NCBI GenBank assembly: GCA_016714465.1
Contig: JADKDT010000026.1
Location: 62,001-126,000 of the forward strand
Reading direction: 5' to 3'
Source of the DNA: Candidatus Brachythrix odensensis
Lineage (GTDB): Bacteria; Chloroflexota; Anaerolineae; J036; Brachytrichaceae
Length of the DNA stretch: 64,000 nucleotides
Shown here: positions 8,888-17,079 of the stretch, one piece after another
How positions within the stretch are numbered: position 1 is the stretch's first letter
Layout of the letters: each line of letters begins with the position of its first letter
The notes under the pieces: model-generated
What the model was told of the DNA's origin: nothing
Seen by the model: only the letters and a program-made list of their open reading frames with translations
Databases searched by the model: none
Translations under genes and position numbers: made by a program

Positions 8888-9754
8888 ATGGGCGCAAGCG
8901 AAAGCCGGCAAAGCCTGAAACAGCGCGGACGGCAGGTCGCCCATGCAACATCGACCAGTACCGGGATGGAGAACCTGGCCCGGTTTGGGTACGTCGTTCG
9001 CGGCTTGGTGTATGTCGTCATCGGCGCTTTGGCGCTTCAAGTGGCGCTTGGGGGAGGCGGCGCGCTGACCGATCCCCAAGGCGCGATCGCGGTGATCGGG
9101 AAGTCCTTGCCACGTGCGATCCTGCTCTACGGGATTCTTGTGGGACTGGTCGGGTACAGCCTGTGGGGGTTCATCCGGGCCATTCTGGATCCGCTCCACA
9201 AAGGCAACGGCCCGAGGGGAGCCTTGGCGCGCATCGGGTATGCGCTGAGCGGCGTGTCGTACGTGTTGCTCGTCGTGGCGACATATGGCCTGATTACGGG
9301 TGGCGCTGCCGCCGCCAGCAGCGGGGCGCAGACCGCCCAGGCGCAGAAAACGGCAGCGACCCTCCTCGCGCAATCGGGAGGGGCTTATGCCGTGGCAGGT
9401 GTGGCCATCCTCATCACCGCCGTCGGCATCATTCAAATCATTGCGGGTGTCCGGCGGAAGTTCGACGAACAAAAGGCGCCCAATTCTCTGCCGAGTGGTC
9501 AGAAGCGCTGGATGGTGTGGGTCAGCCAGTTTGGATTCGCCGCGCGGGGCGCGGTGTTCGCCCTCATCGGCGTGTTCCTGTTCTCGGCGGCCTATACCCA
9601 CGATGCGAGCAAAGCGCAGGGCATCGATGGCGTTCTCGAGGCCCTTCTCGCCCAGCCGGCGGGGCCCTGGCTGCTTGGCGTAGTTGCGCTCGGACTGATC
9701 GCATTCGGATTCTATTCAGTGATGAGCGGGGTCTGGCTGAGGCTCAGAGGTTAA
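8888..9754 (+). CDS. DUF1206 family membrane protein
   Basis: 288 residues with about six hydrophobic segments arranged as three repeated pairs. Each pair starts with a similar phrase (ARFGYVVRGLVYVVIG, ARIGYALSGVSYVLL, QFGFAARGAVFALIG), which is the hallmark of DUF1206. It is an integral membrane protein of unknown biochemical role. It heads a cluster with PAP2-type phosphatases and a diacylglycerol-kinase-like gene, so a role in lipid or envelope homeostasis is possible (inference). A TAGCAT 6 nt before the ATG may be a -10 box for a leaderless mRNA. Confidence 0.83.
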   Translation: MGASESRQSLKQRGRQVAHATSTSTGMENLARFGYVVRGLVYVVIGALALQVALGGGGALTDPQGAIAVIGKSLPRAILLYGILVGLVGYSLWGFIRAILDPLHKGNGPRGALARIGYALSGVSYVLLVVATYGLITGGAAAASSGAQTAQAQKTAATLLAQSGGAYAVAGVAILITAVGIIQIIAGVRRKFDEQKAPNSLPSGQKRWMVWVSQFGFAARGAVFALIGVFLFSAAYTHDASKAQGIDGVLEALLAQPAGPWLLGVVALGLIAFGFYSVMSGVWLRLRG

Positions 9755-9755
9755 A

Positions 9756-10110
9756 TTGACCAGGATTTCCGACATCTCCATCGCGAATGACTTTTGCGGA
9801 CAGCGATCGGATCAGGGCATGCGCACCCCCGGGCTTCTGGCGCGACGGCCGCTGATCGGGCTGTTGATGGTCCTGCTGGGCGGAGTCGCGTTTGGGGTGA
9901 TGGCCTTGAGCCTTCAAACCAAAGGGCCATTTGCCCAGCTTGATGTATTGGTGCCTGTTTATCGGCTTCAGCCGCATCTTTGTTGACGATCACTACCTTT
10001 TGGATGTTCTGGCGGGCTATGCCCTCGGAATTGCCTGGAGCGGTCTCGCATATACGCTCATTGAGCTACTTTTCAAGCGGAGGATTCTGGAAAATGTCCA
10101 ACAAAAATAA
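9756..10110 (+). pseudogene. PAP2 phosphatase remnant with internal deletion
   Basis: The first frame carries a PAP2-like N-terminal membrane segment (RPLIGLLMVLLGGVAFG, from about 9846) and stops at 9986. From about 9950 another frame reads CLFIGFSRIFVDDHYLFDVL, the last PAP2 motif (SR-x5-H-x3-D), then a final membrane segment, to TAA 10108-10110. The middle of the protein, including the KxxxxxxRP and PSGH motifs, is absent, so it cannot be active. An intact PAP2 gene lies 1 kb downstream. Confidence 0.7.
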
Positions 10111-11124
10111 AAGCAAGCGTGCCCTGCTGATCGCCAATCCTGGCTCGGGCAAAGCCGCGAGCCGAACAGCCTTGATCGAGGAAGTCACCGGCCATCTGCA
10201 GAACACGGGTGTGAAGGTCGATGTCTCGATCGCCAAGCCGAAGGAGGAAGCCATCCCGATTGCGAGGCGTGCGGTCAAGGCGGGCTATGGGACGGTCATC
10301 GCCTTGGGGGTGATGACACGGTCGAAGCGATCATACGGGCCGTGTCCGGCTCGAAAACACGCCTGGGCATCATCGCAGCCGGCACCGCCAACAATCTGGC
10401 CAAGAGCCTGGGCATTCCCGAGGATCACAAGGAAGCCTGCGCCCTCATCGCGGCCGGCAAGGCGCGCAAGTTGGACATGGGCGAGATCCGGGTCAAGAAA
10501 GGGAAGAAGCACCTCTTTTTCGAGGTGGCGGCCATTGGAATACTGGCGGCACTCTATCCGGACGCCGAGGATATTCGAAAGGGAGAGCTCTGGCGGATAA
10601 AGGACGCTGTGATCACACTGTTCAGCCACGTGACCAAACCCAAGGTGACACTGTCCATGGATGGCGGAAGCAAGATCACGGTTGCGACGATGATGGTGAC
10701 GATCGCGAATGTGCCACTGATCGGCCCGAACCTTCTGGTCGCGCCCGATGCCTCAATGGACGACGGACTCCTGGATATCTCCATTTATCCTGACTTCACA
10801 AAATCGGAACTGACCGCCTATTTCGGGAAAGTGATGAATCAGGGCCAAGTCAGCGACGGAGCCATCCAGCGTTATCGGACCAGCAAACTCAAAATCACGT
10901 CCCGCCCGAAGTTGGAAGTGATGGCCGATGGAATGATGCTGGGCAGAGGCTCCGTCAAAATCAAGGTGCTCGCGGGCGCGCTGCGCGTGATCGCGCCGAA
11001 ACCGGGCGCCGGCGTCGAGAAACCCCAGACGCAGGCGAGCATGGATCTGCCGGCACCCGTGGCGTCGGCGGTGGTCGACGCCAGCGTTGCGGTGAATGGC
11101 AAAGTCACCATTCCAACGACGTGA
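10094..11124 (+). CDS. Diacylglycerol kinase-like lipid kinase (frameshifted)
   Basis: The start MSNKNKSKRALLIANPGSGK is typical of the DAGK catalytic domain family (DgkB/YegS/sphingosine kinase). The frame breaks at 10306-10310: adding one G to the GGGGG run restores GTVIALGGDDTVEAIIRAV, the nucleotide-binding GGDGT-like motif, and joins the rest (LGIIAAGTANNLAKSLGIP) through to 11124. The repaired protein would be about 343 residues. It would phosphorylate diacylglycerol or a related lipid at the membrane. It overlaps the PAP2 remnant and precedes an intact PAP2 gene, pairing a lipid kinase with lipid phosphatases. Confidence 0.8.
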
Positions 11125-11154
11125 GAATCACGCACAGAACCCGCCAGAGTTATC

Positions 11155-11964
11155 GTGACTGATAAAGCCGTACCTGTCGTCGCCGCACCAGAGGCCGCCG
11201 TCGCTGCCGTCGAGGCGGTCAAGAAACCCATCAACGCATGGCGTCGTTTGATTGACGGGGCGGGAGCCGTGGTTGGCAAACCCTGGCGGCGCTATCGGGC
11301 CAACCTCTTCATCGGGTATCTGGTGGGGGCTTCGGTGGTCTTTCTCATCCTGGCCGTGCTCGCAAAAACGGTCGCCTACTTTACCTTCGATGTGACGTTC
11401 ACCAATGCTGTTCAGTCGTTCAACCCGGCCTGGTTCAACGCCCTCATGGTTGGGCTGACCTGGATCGGTTTTGGTCCGCAGGCCTACATCGTCACGACGC
11501 TGATTCTCGTCTTTCTCTACGCCAGCGGTCTGAAGTGGGAGATGGTCACGGCCTTGCTGAGCGTCATCGGCAGTACGCTACTTGGGCTGGGGATCAAGGT
11601 CCTGATCGATCGTCCGCGTCCAGGCGCCGATGTCGTCATCGTGCTCAACCAATTGAGCGATTTCTCGTTTCCGAGCGGGCACGTGCTGTTTTTTACCATC
11701 TTCTTCGGCTTCATGATCTTCCTGGCCTTCACCCTCTTGAAAGCCTCGCGGTGGCGCACGCTACTTCTGGCGATGCTGGGCGGCATGGTGGCCCTGATCG
11801 GTATATCGCGCATTTACGTGGGCCAACACTGGGCAAGCGATGTTGTTGCGGCCTATCTGCTGGGCAGTCTGTGGCTCACCCTGACCGTGCTGGCGTATCG
11901 CTGGGGCAAAACGCGTTTCTTCGACCATCAGCCGGTCGCGAAAAAACCCCCCGCGGGGCGGTAG
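11155..11964 (+). CDS. PAP2 superfamily lipid phosphatase
   Basis: 269 residues starting at GTG 11155. After a cytoplasmic N-terminus of about 55 residues come six membrane segments. All three phosphatase motifs are present: KVLIDRPRP, SFPSGH and SRIYVGQHWASD, giving the catalytic His pair and Asp. The substrate is likely phosphatidic acid, an isoprenyl pyrophosphate or another lipid phosphate at the outer face of the membrane. It follows the lipid kinase gene by 30 nt and is probably in the same transcript. A 19-bp hairpin follows. Confidence 0.9.
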   Translation: MTDKAVPVVAAPEAAVAAVEAVKKPINAWRRLIDGAGAVVGKPWRRYRANLFIGYLVGASVVFLILAVLAKTVAYFTFDVTFTNAVQSFNPAWFNALMVGLTWIGFGPQAYIVTTLILVFLYASGLKWEMVTALLSVIGSTLLGLGIKVLIDRPRPGADVVIVLNQLSDFSFPSGHVLFFTIFFGFMIFLAFTLLKASRWRTLLLAMLGGMVALIGISRIYVGQHWASDVVAAYLLGSLWLTLTVLAYRWGKTRFFDHQPVAKKPPAGR

Positions 11965-11971
11965 CGATATT

Positions 11972-12012
11972 CCGCCGGGTAGCCGAAGGCATTGCCTTCG
12001 GCTACCCGGCGG
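11972..12012. terminator. Hairpin between PAP2 and APH genes
   Basis: Perfect 19-bp arms 11972-11990 and 11994-12012, loop ATT. It lies between convergent genes and reaches into the last codons of the APH gene. Confidence 0.6.
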
Positions 12013-12991
12013 CGGCAGGTGTTGCCCTGAGATACTCCTGCAACCAGCCTGGCACCGATGAACGATCATCGGCCGAGGCGCTTAGGCCATGCGGGGCCAG
12101 CACCCGGCGCCAGGTCAGGGCCCGGCACAGCATGCCCATCCGGCCGGCAAGCGTGAACGCTTCCAGCAGGGCGGGGCGCGGGGCGATGGCCGTCCAGCGC
12201 TCCAGATACTCATCGCGCAGGCGCAGGATTGCCGGATCGTCTCCCGCCAGCTTCAGACGCCAGGCCGCGCTGCGCAGACACACCAGCAGGGTGCTGAACG
12301 GATGCGCCACGCCCGCCTCGCCCCAGTCCGCCAGCCGGACTCGCCCGTCGCGGACAAAGATATTTGCATCATGGAAATCCTCGTTGTGCAGCGACTCCGG
12401 GATGCCCGCCCCGGCCAGCGCGTCTGATATCGCCCTGATCTCTGGCAGCAGGGTTCGCAGGCGGGCCTGGTCCGCGCGAGTCAGGCCCTCCGGCTGATCG
12501 AGCATAACGGCCTCATCGTTCTCGATCAGGAGGGCGATCTGGGCGGCCAGGCGGGCCGGGCGCCGATCGAGCGCCCCCAGGGCGTCAATCTCGGCCGCGC
12601 GCGGGGCGAGCGCGATCTGCAGGTTGGCCAGTGTGCCCAGGATGGGCTCCCAAAGCGCCAGGTCCGTCGGCGCAACGATCTGGGACCGCAATGTCACGCC
12701 GGCGTCGTCGAGCAGCAGCCACCCCCGATCTGTATCGGCTCCCAGGCAATCGACGATGCAGTCGGGAAGCCAGCGCGACAAGGCTGCGGTCAGGGCCGGC
12801 TCATGGGCGAGGGCCGGGCTGCACAACTTGAAATAGGCGGCCCCATCGCTGGTCGGTATGCGCCAGACCGTCGACCAGTCGCGATGGTGGACGCATACCG
12901 CGTCGCCGGTGACGCGCCAGCCGCGCGCTGCAAGTCGGGCGGCGATCCAGTCTTCGGCGGCGGAGGGCAGAACTTGGGCTTGCGGATTCAT
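12002..12991 (-). CDS. Aminoglycoside phosphotransferase (APH) family kinase
   Basis: 329 residues with a protein-kinase-like fold used for small-molecule phosphorylation. The catalytic loop is SLHNEDFHDANIFVRDG (Asp and Asn present), and the metal-binding Asp is in RLADWGE. The N-lobe Lys is probably the one in AAYFKLCSP. Genes like this in environmental genomes are mostly of unknown substrate, so drug resistance should not be assumed. The start is supported by TAATGT 7 nt upstream (plus 12999-13004), which suggests a leaderless mRNA. Confidence 0.85.
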   Translation of the reverse strand: MNPQAQVLPSAAEDWIAARLAARGWRVTGDAVCVHHRDWSTVWRIPTSDGAAYFKLCSPALAHEPALTAALSRWLPDCIVDCLGADTDRGWLLLDDAGVTLRSQIVAPTDLALWEPILGTLANLQIALAPRAAEIDALGALDRRPARLAAQIALLIENDEAVMLDQPEGLTRADQARLRTLLPEIRAISDALAGAGIPESLHNEDFHDANIFVRDGRVRLADWGEAGVAHPFSTLLVCLRSAAWRLKLAGDDPAILRLRDEYLERWTAIAPRPALLEAFTLAGRMGMLCRALTWRRVLAPHGLSASADDRSSVPGWLQEYLRATPAAAG

Positions 12992-12998
12992 CCGGGTG

Positions 12999-13004
12999 AC
13001 ATTA
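12999..13004 (-). promoter_or_regulatory. -10 box of the APH gene (leaderless type)
   Basis: TAATGT on the minus strand, 7 nt before the ATG at 12991; no Shine-Dalgarno sequence in between. Confidence 0.4.
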
Positions 13005-13026
13005 TCGCGGCCCGCCGGATGCTACT

Positions 13027-13080
13027 CGGAAACAGGATCCCCCGCCCCGGCGTACGTCGGGGCGGGGGATCGGGTTTCCG
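13027..13080. repeat. Palindromic repeat with GC-rich GGCGTACGTCGG core
   Basis: A member of the family also found at 15474-15529, 21042-21088, 23641-23672 and 31131-31184. The outer arms differ but still pair (CGGAAAC with GTTTCCG). Confidence 0.7.
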
Positions 13081-13091
13081 AAAAACCTCCC

Positions 13092-13140
13092 TTGACACCC
13101 GCCGGTGGCGCTTGCATACTCTACCAACCGTTTGGTTGGT
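13092..13140 (+). promoter_or_regulatory. Promoter and TetR operator
   Basis: TTGACA 13092-13097, a 17-bp spacer, and CATACT 13115-13120 form a strong sigma70-like promoter. Directly downstream, 13123-13140 is the 18-bp dyad ACCAACCGTTTGGTTGGT, which ends 5 bp before the TetR start codon. A repressor bound there would block its own operon. Confidence 0.8.
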
Positions 13141-13145
13141 TAAAT

Positions 13146-13796
13146 ATGGCAAGTCGCCCAGACATCATCGAGGCCGCCGCCGCCCTGTTCCGCGAGCAGG
13201 GCTATCACAACACGTCGATGGCCGACATCGCCGGCCGGGTCGGCGTGCTGAAGGGCAGCCTGTACTATCACATCCACAGCAAAGAGGAGATCCTCTTCGA
13301 GATCCTCGACCGCTTCACCGATCTCCTGATCGAAAAGACCGAGGCGCGGGTCGCGGCGCCAGCCGTCGACGAGCGCGAGCGTCTGAGGGGTATCGTCGCC
13401 GACTTTCTCGAAATCATCCGCGACTACGCCAATGAGATCGCCATCTTTTTCAACGAGCGCCGTCATTTGGCCGGCGAGCACTGGCAGAAGATCAACGACA
13501 AGCGGGCCCGCTTTGGCGCGCTGCTCCTGGAAGCAATCCGTTCGGGCCAGCGCGAGGGGACGCTTCGCGACGATCTCGATCCCACCATCGTGATGCTGGC
13601 CATGTTCGGGATGGTGAACTGGGCGATCTACTGGCTCAAGCCGGAGGGGCGGCTGAGCGTGCCCGACATTGCCGGCATCCTGAGCGCGATCCTGTTTGAT
13701 GGCCTGCGCGCGCCGGCGCCGACCGCGCCGGTGCCTCAGCGTCGCGCCGCCAAGCGCAAGGAGACCCGCCTGAAGCATGTCACAGACCACGCTTGA
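13146..13796 (+). CDS. TetR/AcrR family transcriptional regulator
   Basis: 216 residues from ATG 13146. The N-terminal helix-turn-helix is clear: IIEAAAALFREQGYHNTSMADIAGRVGV with recognition helix KGSLYYHIHSKEEIL. The C-terminal half resembles the FadR/PaaR-like group that senses acyl-CoA. An exact 18-bp operator sits in its own promoter, so autoregulation is likely. Its 3' end overlaps the mutase start at 13777 by 20 nt, so it is the first gene of the mutase operon and probably controls it in response to a fatty acyl-CoA or branched-chain acyl-CoA (inference). It has a basic C-terminal tail rich in Arg and Lys. Confidence 0.88.
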   Translation: MASRPDIIEAAAALFREQGYHNTSMADIAGRVGVLKGSLYYHIHSKEEILFEILDRFTDLLIEKTEARVAAPAVDERERLRGIVADFLEIIRDYANEIAIFFNERRHLAGEHWQKINDKRARFGALLLEAIRSGQREGTLRDDLDPTIVMLAMFGMVNWAIYWLKPEGRLSVPDIAGILSAILFDGLRAPAPTAPVPQRRAAKRKETRLKHVTDHA

Positions 13797-15453
13797 TCGA
13801 TTCCGCCACAGCCTGGCCGCCTGGGAGGCCGGTCCGCTCCGCAAGTCGCTGGAGCGCCTGCCCGAGCGCAGCCCATCCTTTATCACGGCCTCCTCCGAGC
13901 CCGTCGCCCGGCTTTACACGCCCGTCGACGTCGACGGGATCGACCCCGTGGACGATATCGGCCTGCCCGGGGTCTACCCTTACACCCGCGGCGCGCATCC
14001 CACCCTGCATCGCAGCAAGCTGTGGACGATGCGGATGTTCGCCGGGTTTGGCACGGCCGAGGAGACAAACGCCCGCTTCAGATACCTGCTCAACCAGGGC
14101 CAGACCGGGCTGAGCGTGGCATTTGACTTGCCGACGTTGTACGGCTACGACAGCGACGCGCCTGAAACCCTGGGCGAGTTTGGCAAGTGCGGGGTCGCGA
14201 TCTGCAGCCTGGCCGATATGGAAGCCCTGCTCGACGGTCTGCCGCTCGACCAGGTCACGACTTCGATGACGATCAACTCGCCGGCGGCCATCATCTGGGC
14301 GATGTATATCGCGGCGGCGGAAAAGCGGGGCATTCCGCTGGCGAAGCTGGGCGGCACCCTGCAGAACGACATCCTGAAGGAGTACATCGCCCAGAAGGAA
14401 TTCATCTTCCCGCCCCGCCCGTCGATGCGCCTGGTCACCGACACGATCGAATTCGGCGCACGGGAGATGCCGCTGTGGAACACGGTCTCGATCAGCGGCT
14501 ATCACATTCGCGAGGCTGGGGCCACCGCCGCCCAGGAGCTGGCCTTTACCCTGGCCGATGGATTTGAGTATGTGCGTTGGGCGATAGCGCGCGGGCTGGA
14601 TGTCGACGCGTTTGCGCCGCGCCTGTCATTCTTCTTCAACGCCCACAATGACTTCTTCGAGGAGATCGCCAAATACCGGGCCGCGCGCCGGATCTGGGCC
14701 CGCGAGATGCGCCACACCTTTGGGGCGAAGAATGAGCGCTCGTGGCTGATGCGGACCCACGCCCAGACTGCCGGCGTGTCGCTGACCGCCCAACAGCCCG
14801 AGATCAACGTCGTGCGGGTGGCTCTTCAGGCCATGGCCGCGGTCCTCGGCGGCACCCAATCGCTGCATACCAACTCACTCGACGAAGCCCTGGCACTGCC
14901 GAGCGAGCGCTCGGTCCAGATCGCCCTGCGCACCCAGCAGATCATCGCCCACGAAAGTGGCGTGACGAACACGGTCGACCCGCTCGGCGGCTCGTACTTT
15001 GTTGAGGCGCTGACCACGCGCATGGAGCAGGACGCCTATCGGATGTTCGGTGAGATCGAAGCGCTCGGCGGCGTGCTGCCGGCCATCGAACATGGCTACT
15101 TCCAGCGCGAGATCGCCGACAGCGCCGCCCGCTATCAGCACGAGATCGAGCAGAAGCGCCGCATCATCGTCGGGGTCAATGACTTCACGGAGGCGGCCCC
15201 TGTCCGGGTGCCCCTGCTGAAGATGGACCGCGACGGTGAGCGCCGCCAGTTTGAGCGACTTGCGCGCGTGAAGCGAGAGCGCGACAATGGGGCGGTGCAA
15301 TCCAGACTCGCGGCGTTGCGCGCTGGCGCGCAGGGGAGCGCCAACCTCATGCCTTTCCTGCTCGATGCGGTGAACGCTTACGCGACCCTGCAGGAGATGA
15401 TGGATGTACTGCGGGGTGTGTTCGGGGTGTATCAGGAGCCAGTGATCCTCTAG
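13777..15453 (+). CDS. icmA: B12-dependent acyl-CoA mutase large subunit, isobutyryl-CoA mutase-like
   Basis: 558 residues, the catalytic TIM-barrel subunit without its own B12 domain. It is close to methylmalonyl-CoA mutase overall (YPYTRG, LSVAFDLPT, TLQNDILKEYIAQ, ISGYHIREAGAT, GGTQSLHTNSLDEAL). Two substrate-selecting positions differ, however: Phe88 in RMFAGFG replaces the mutase Tyr, and Gln206 in IAQKEFIFPP replaces the Arg that binds the second carboxylate. Ala115 is as in IcmA, not Asp as in the 2-hydroxyisobutyryl enzyme. The known pattern Phe/Gln/Ala points to isobutyryl-CoA to butyryl-CoA interconversion. Automated annotation would probably say methylmalonyl-CoA mutase. Confidence 0.88.
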   Translation: MSQTTLDRFRHSLAAWEAGPLRKSLERLPERSPSFITASSEPVARLYTPVDVDGIDPVDDIGLPGVYPYTRGAHPTLHRSKLWTMRMFAGFGTAEETNARFRYLLNQGQTGLSVAFDLPTLYGYDSDAPETLGEFGKCGVAICSLADMEALLDGLPLDQVTTSMTINSPAAIIWAMYIAAAEKRGIPLAKLGGTLQNDILKEYIAQKEFIFPPRPSMRLVTDTIEFGAREMPLWNTVSISGYHIREAGATAAQELAFTLADGFEYVRWAIARGLDVDAFAPRLSFFFNAHNDFFEEIAKYRAARRIWAREMRHTFGAKNERSWLMRTHAQTAGVSLTAQQPEINVVRVALQAMAAVLGGTQSLHTNSLDEALALPSERSVQIALRTQQIIAHESGVTNTVDPLGGSYFVEALTTRMEQDAYRMFGEIEALGGVLPAIEHGYFQREIADSAARYQHEIEQKRRIIVGVNDFTEAAPVRVPLLKMDRDGERRQFERLARVKRERDNGAVQSRLAALRAGAQGSANLMPFLLDAVNAYATLQEMMDVLRGVFGVYQEPVIL

Positions 15454-15473
15454 AAGCGTAAACAGAATCCAGT

Positions 15474-15529
15474 CCGAAGGCGATATCCCCCGCCCCGGCG
15501 TACGCCGGGGCGGGGGACATCGCCTTCGG
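15474..15529. repeat. Palindromic repeat between mutase subunits
   Basis: Arms 15474-15502 and 15501-15529, nearly perfect, around the GGCGTACGCC core. It separates icmA from the B12 subunit gene and may lower downstream expression or stabilise the upstream mRNA. Confidence 0.7.
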
Positions 15530-15577
15530 CAATGAGTTCTGTTGATCGTTTTGAGGGCCACGTTGCGAACAGAAAAA

Positions 15578-15997
15578 ATGACTGAAACCAAAAAGATCCG
15601 CGTGCTGATCGCCAAGCCTGGCTTGGACGGGCACGATCGCGGGGCCAAAGTGGTCGCGCGGGCGCTGCGTGATGCGGGCATGGAAGTGATCTACACCGGC
15701 CTGCGTCAGACCCCCGAAATGATCGTTGAGGCCGCCCTGCAGGAGGACGTTGACTGCATCGGGTTGTCCATCCTGTCCAACGCGCACGGCGCGCTTTTTC
15801 CGCGCATCGTCGAACTGCTCACCGGCGAGGGCCGCAACGACATCCTGCTCTTTGCCGGCGGCATCTTCCCGGACGAGGACGTGCCCGAGATCAAGCGCCT
15901 GGGCTTTCGCGGTGTGTTTGGTCCGGGCAGCGACACCCGCGACATCGCGGCGTTCATCCGGACCGAGATCGCGGCCCGGGGGCCGGTTCGCGGATGA
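15578..15997 (+). CDS. icmB: Cobalamin-binding small subunit of the acyl-CoA mutase
   Basis: 139 residues from ATG 15578. It is a B12-binding Rossmann-like domain with the base-off/His-on motif GLDGHDRG (His19 coordinates cobalt), followed by the conserved LSILSNAH and FAGGIFPDEDV segments. Standalone small subunits of this size pair with IcmA-type large subunits; methylmalonyl-CoA mutase usually has this domain fused. It ends by overlapping the MeaB-like gene by 4 nt (ATGA), so the two are coupled. An alternative start at 15542 adds a basic stretch with no homology signal. Confidence 0.88.
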   Translation: MTETKKIRVLIAKPGLDGHDRGAKVVARALRDAGMEVIYTGLRQTPEMIVEAALQEDVDCIGLSILSNAHGALFPRIVELLTGEGRNDILLFAGGIFPDEDVPEIKRLGFRGVFGPGSDTRDIAAFIRTEIAARGPVRG

Positions 15998-17079
15998 CGG
16001 TGGCGGCCGAGCTCGTCGCGCGGGTTGAGGCGGGCGATCGCCGCGCGCTCGCCCGCTTGATCACCTGGATCGAGGACGACGATCCGCGCGCGCACGCGGC
16101 CCTGGCCGGGCTGTATCCGCGGACCGGGCGCGCCCACATCGTCGGGGTGACGGGCGCGCCGGGGACGGGCAAGAGCACCCTGGTCTCGGCTCTGGCGGCC
16201 GAGGAGCGCAAGCGCGGGCGCTCGGTTGGGATCATTTCGATCGACCCGACCTCGCCCTTCACCGGCGGGGCGCTGCTGGGCGACCGCATCCGGATGATGG
16301 AGCATATCGCCGACCGGGGTGTTTTTATGCGCAGTATGGCCAGCCGGGGCAGTGTGGGCGGGTTGTCGGTGTCGACCAGCGACGCGGTGCGGGCCCTGGA
16401 CGCCTTTGGATGCGATGTTGTGTTTGTTGAAACCGTTGGCGCGGGCCAGGCCGAGATCGACATCGTGCGGACCGCCCACTCGGTCATCGTGATCGAGGCG
16501 CCCGGGCTGGGCGACGAGATCCAGGCCTTTAAGGCGGGCATCCTCGAGATCGCCGATGTCTTTGTCGTCAACAAGGCCGATCGCGAAGGCGCGGACAAGA
16601 CCGCCAACGCGCTCAAGGTGATGCTGGACGTGGGAAACACGATGAAGCAGCGCCGCGGTGACGGTCCCGCGCGCGTCCCCGCTCCGAGTGCCGCGGAGGC
16701 CGGCCATCACGGCGCACGCGAAGGGAATTTCCCGGCTGAAGCCTACGCTCCAACGACGGACGCGACCGAGTGGCGCCCGCCTATCCTCAAGACCGTCGCC
16801 GCCGAGCGGCGCGGGGTGATCGAAGTCGTGGATGCCCTGGACGCCCACTGGCGCCATTTGCGCGAGAGCGGCGCGATCACCCAGCGCGAGCGCGAGCGGG
16901 TTGAGGATGAAGTCCGCCAGTTGCTTGGGCGCACGCTCACCCGGCGCTGTGTTGAAGCCGGCGGCCTTGAACGCTATGCTGCGCTGGTCGACGCGGTCAC
17001 CGCCCGCGCGCTCGACCCGCGCGGGGCAGTCGAGGCGCTGATTGGCGCATGGGTCGCGCAGCGCAAGGAGGCAGGCTGA
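15994..17079 (+). CDS. MeaB/ArgK-type G-protein chaperone of the mutase
   Basis: 361 residues, a P-loop GTPase that protects and reloads B12-dependent mutases. Walker A is GAPGTGKST (about 54-62), with IDPTSPFTGGALLGDR and ETVGAGQAEIDI as switch regions and NKAD as the base-specificity motif. A C-terminal helical dimerisation arm is present. About 40 residues after NTMKQRR (rich in Pro, Ala and His) interrupt the fold as a low-complexity insertion not typical of the family. It overlaps the B12 subunit gene by 4 nt and its stop overlaps the following ATG by 1 nt. Confidence 0.88.
   Translation: MTVAAELVARVEAGDRRALARLITWIEDDDPRAHAALAGLYPRTGRAHIVGVTGAPGTGKSTLVSALAAEERKRGRSVGIISIDPTSPFTGGALLGDRIRMMEHIADRGVFMRSMASRGSVGGLSVSTSDAVRALDAFGCDVVFVETVGAGQAEIDIVRTAHSVIVIEAPGLGDEIQAFKAGILEIADVFVVNKADREGADKTANALKVMLDVGNTMKQRRGDGPARVPAPSAAEAGHHGAREGNFPAEAYAPTTDATEWRPPILKTVAAERRGVIEVVDALDAHWRHLRESGAITQRERERVEDEVRQLLGRTLTRRCVEAGGLERYAALVDAVTARALDPRGAVEALIGAWVAQRKEAG

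Noticed and set aside
12858..13145. Longer start for the TetR gene
   Set aside because: It would place the promoter, operator and a palindromic repeat inside the coding sequence; the helix-turn-helix starts right after ATG 13146.
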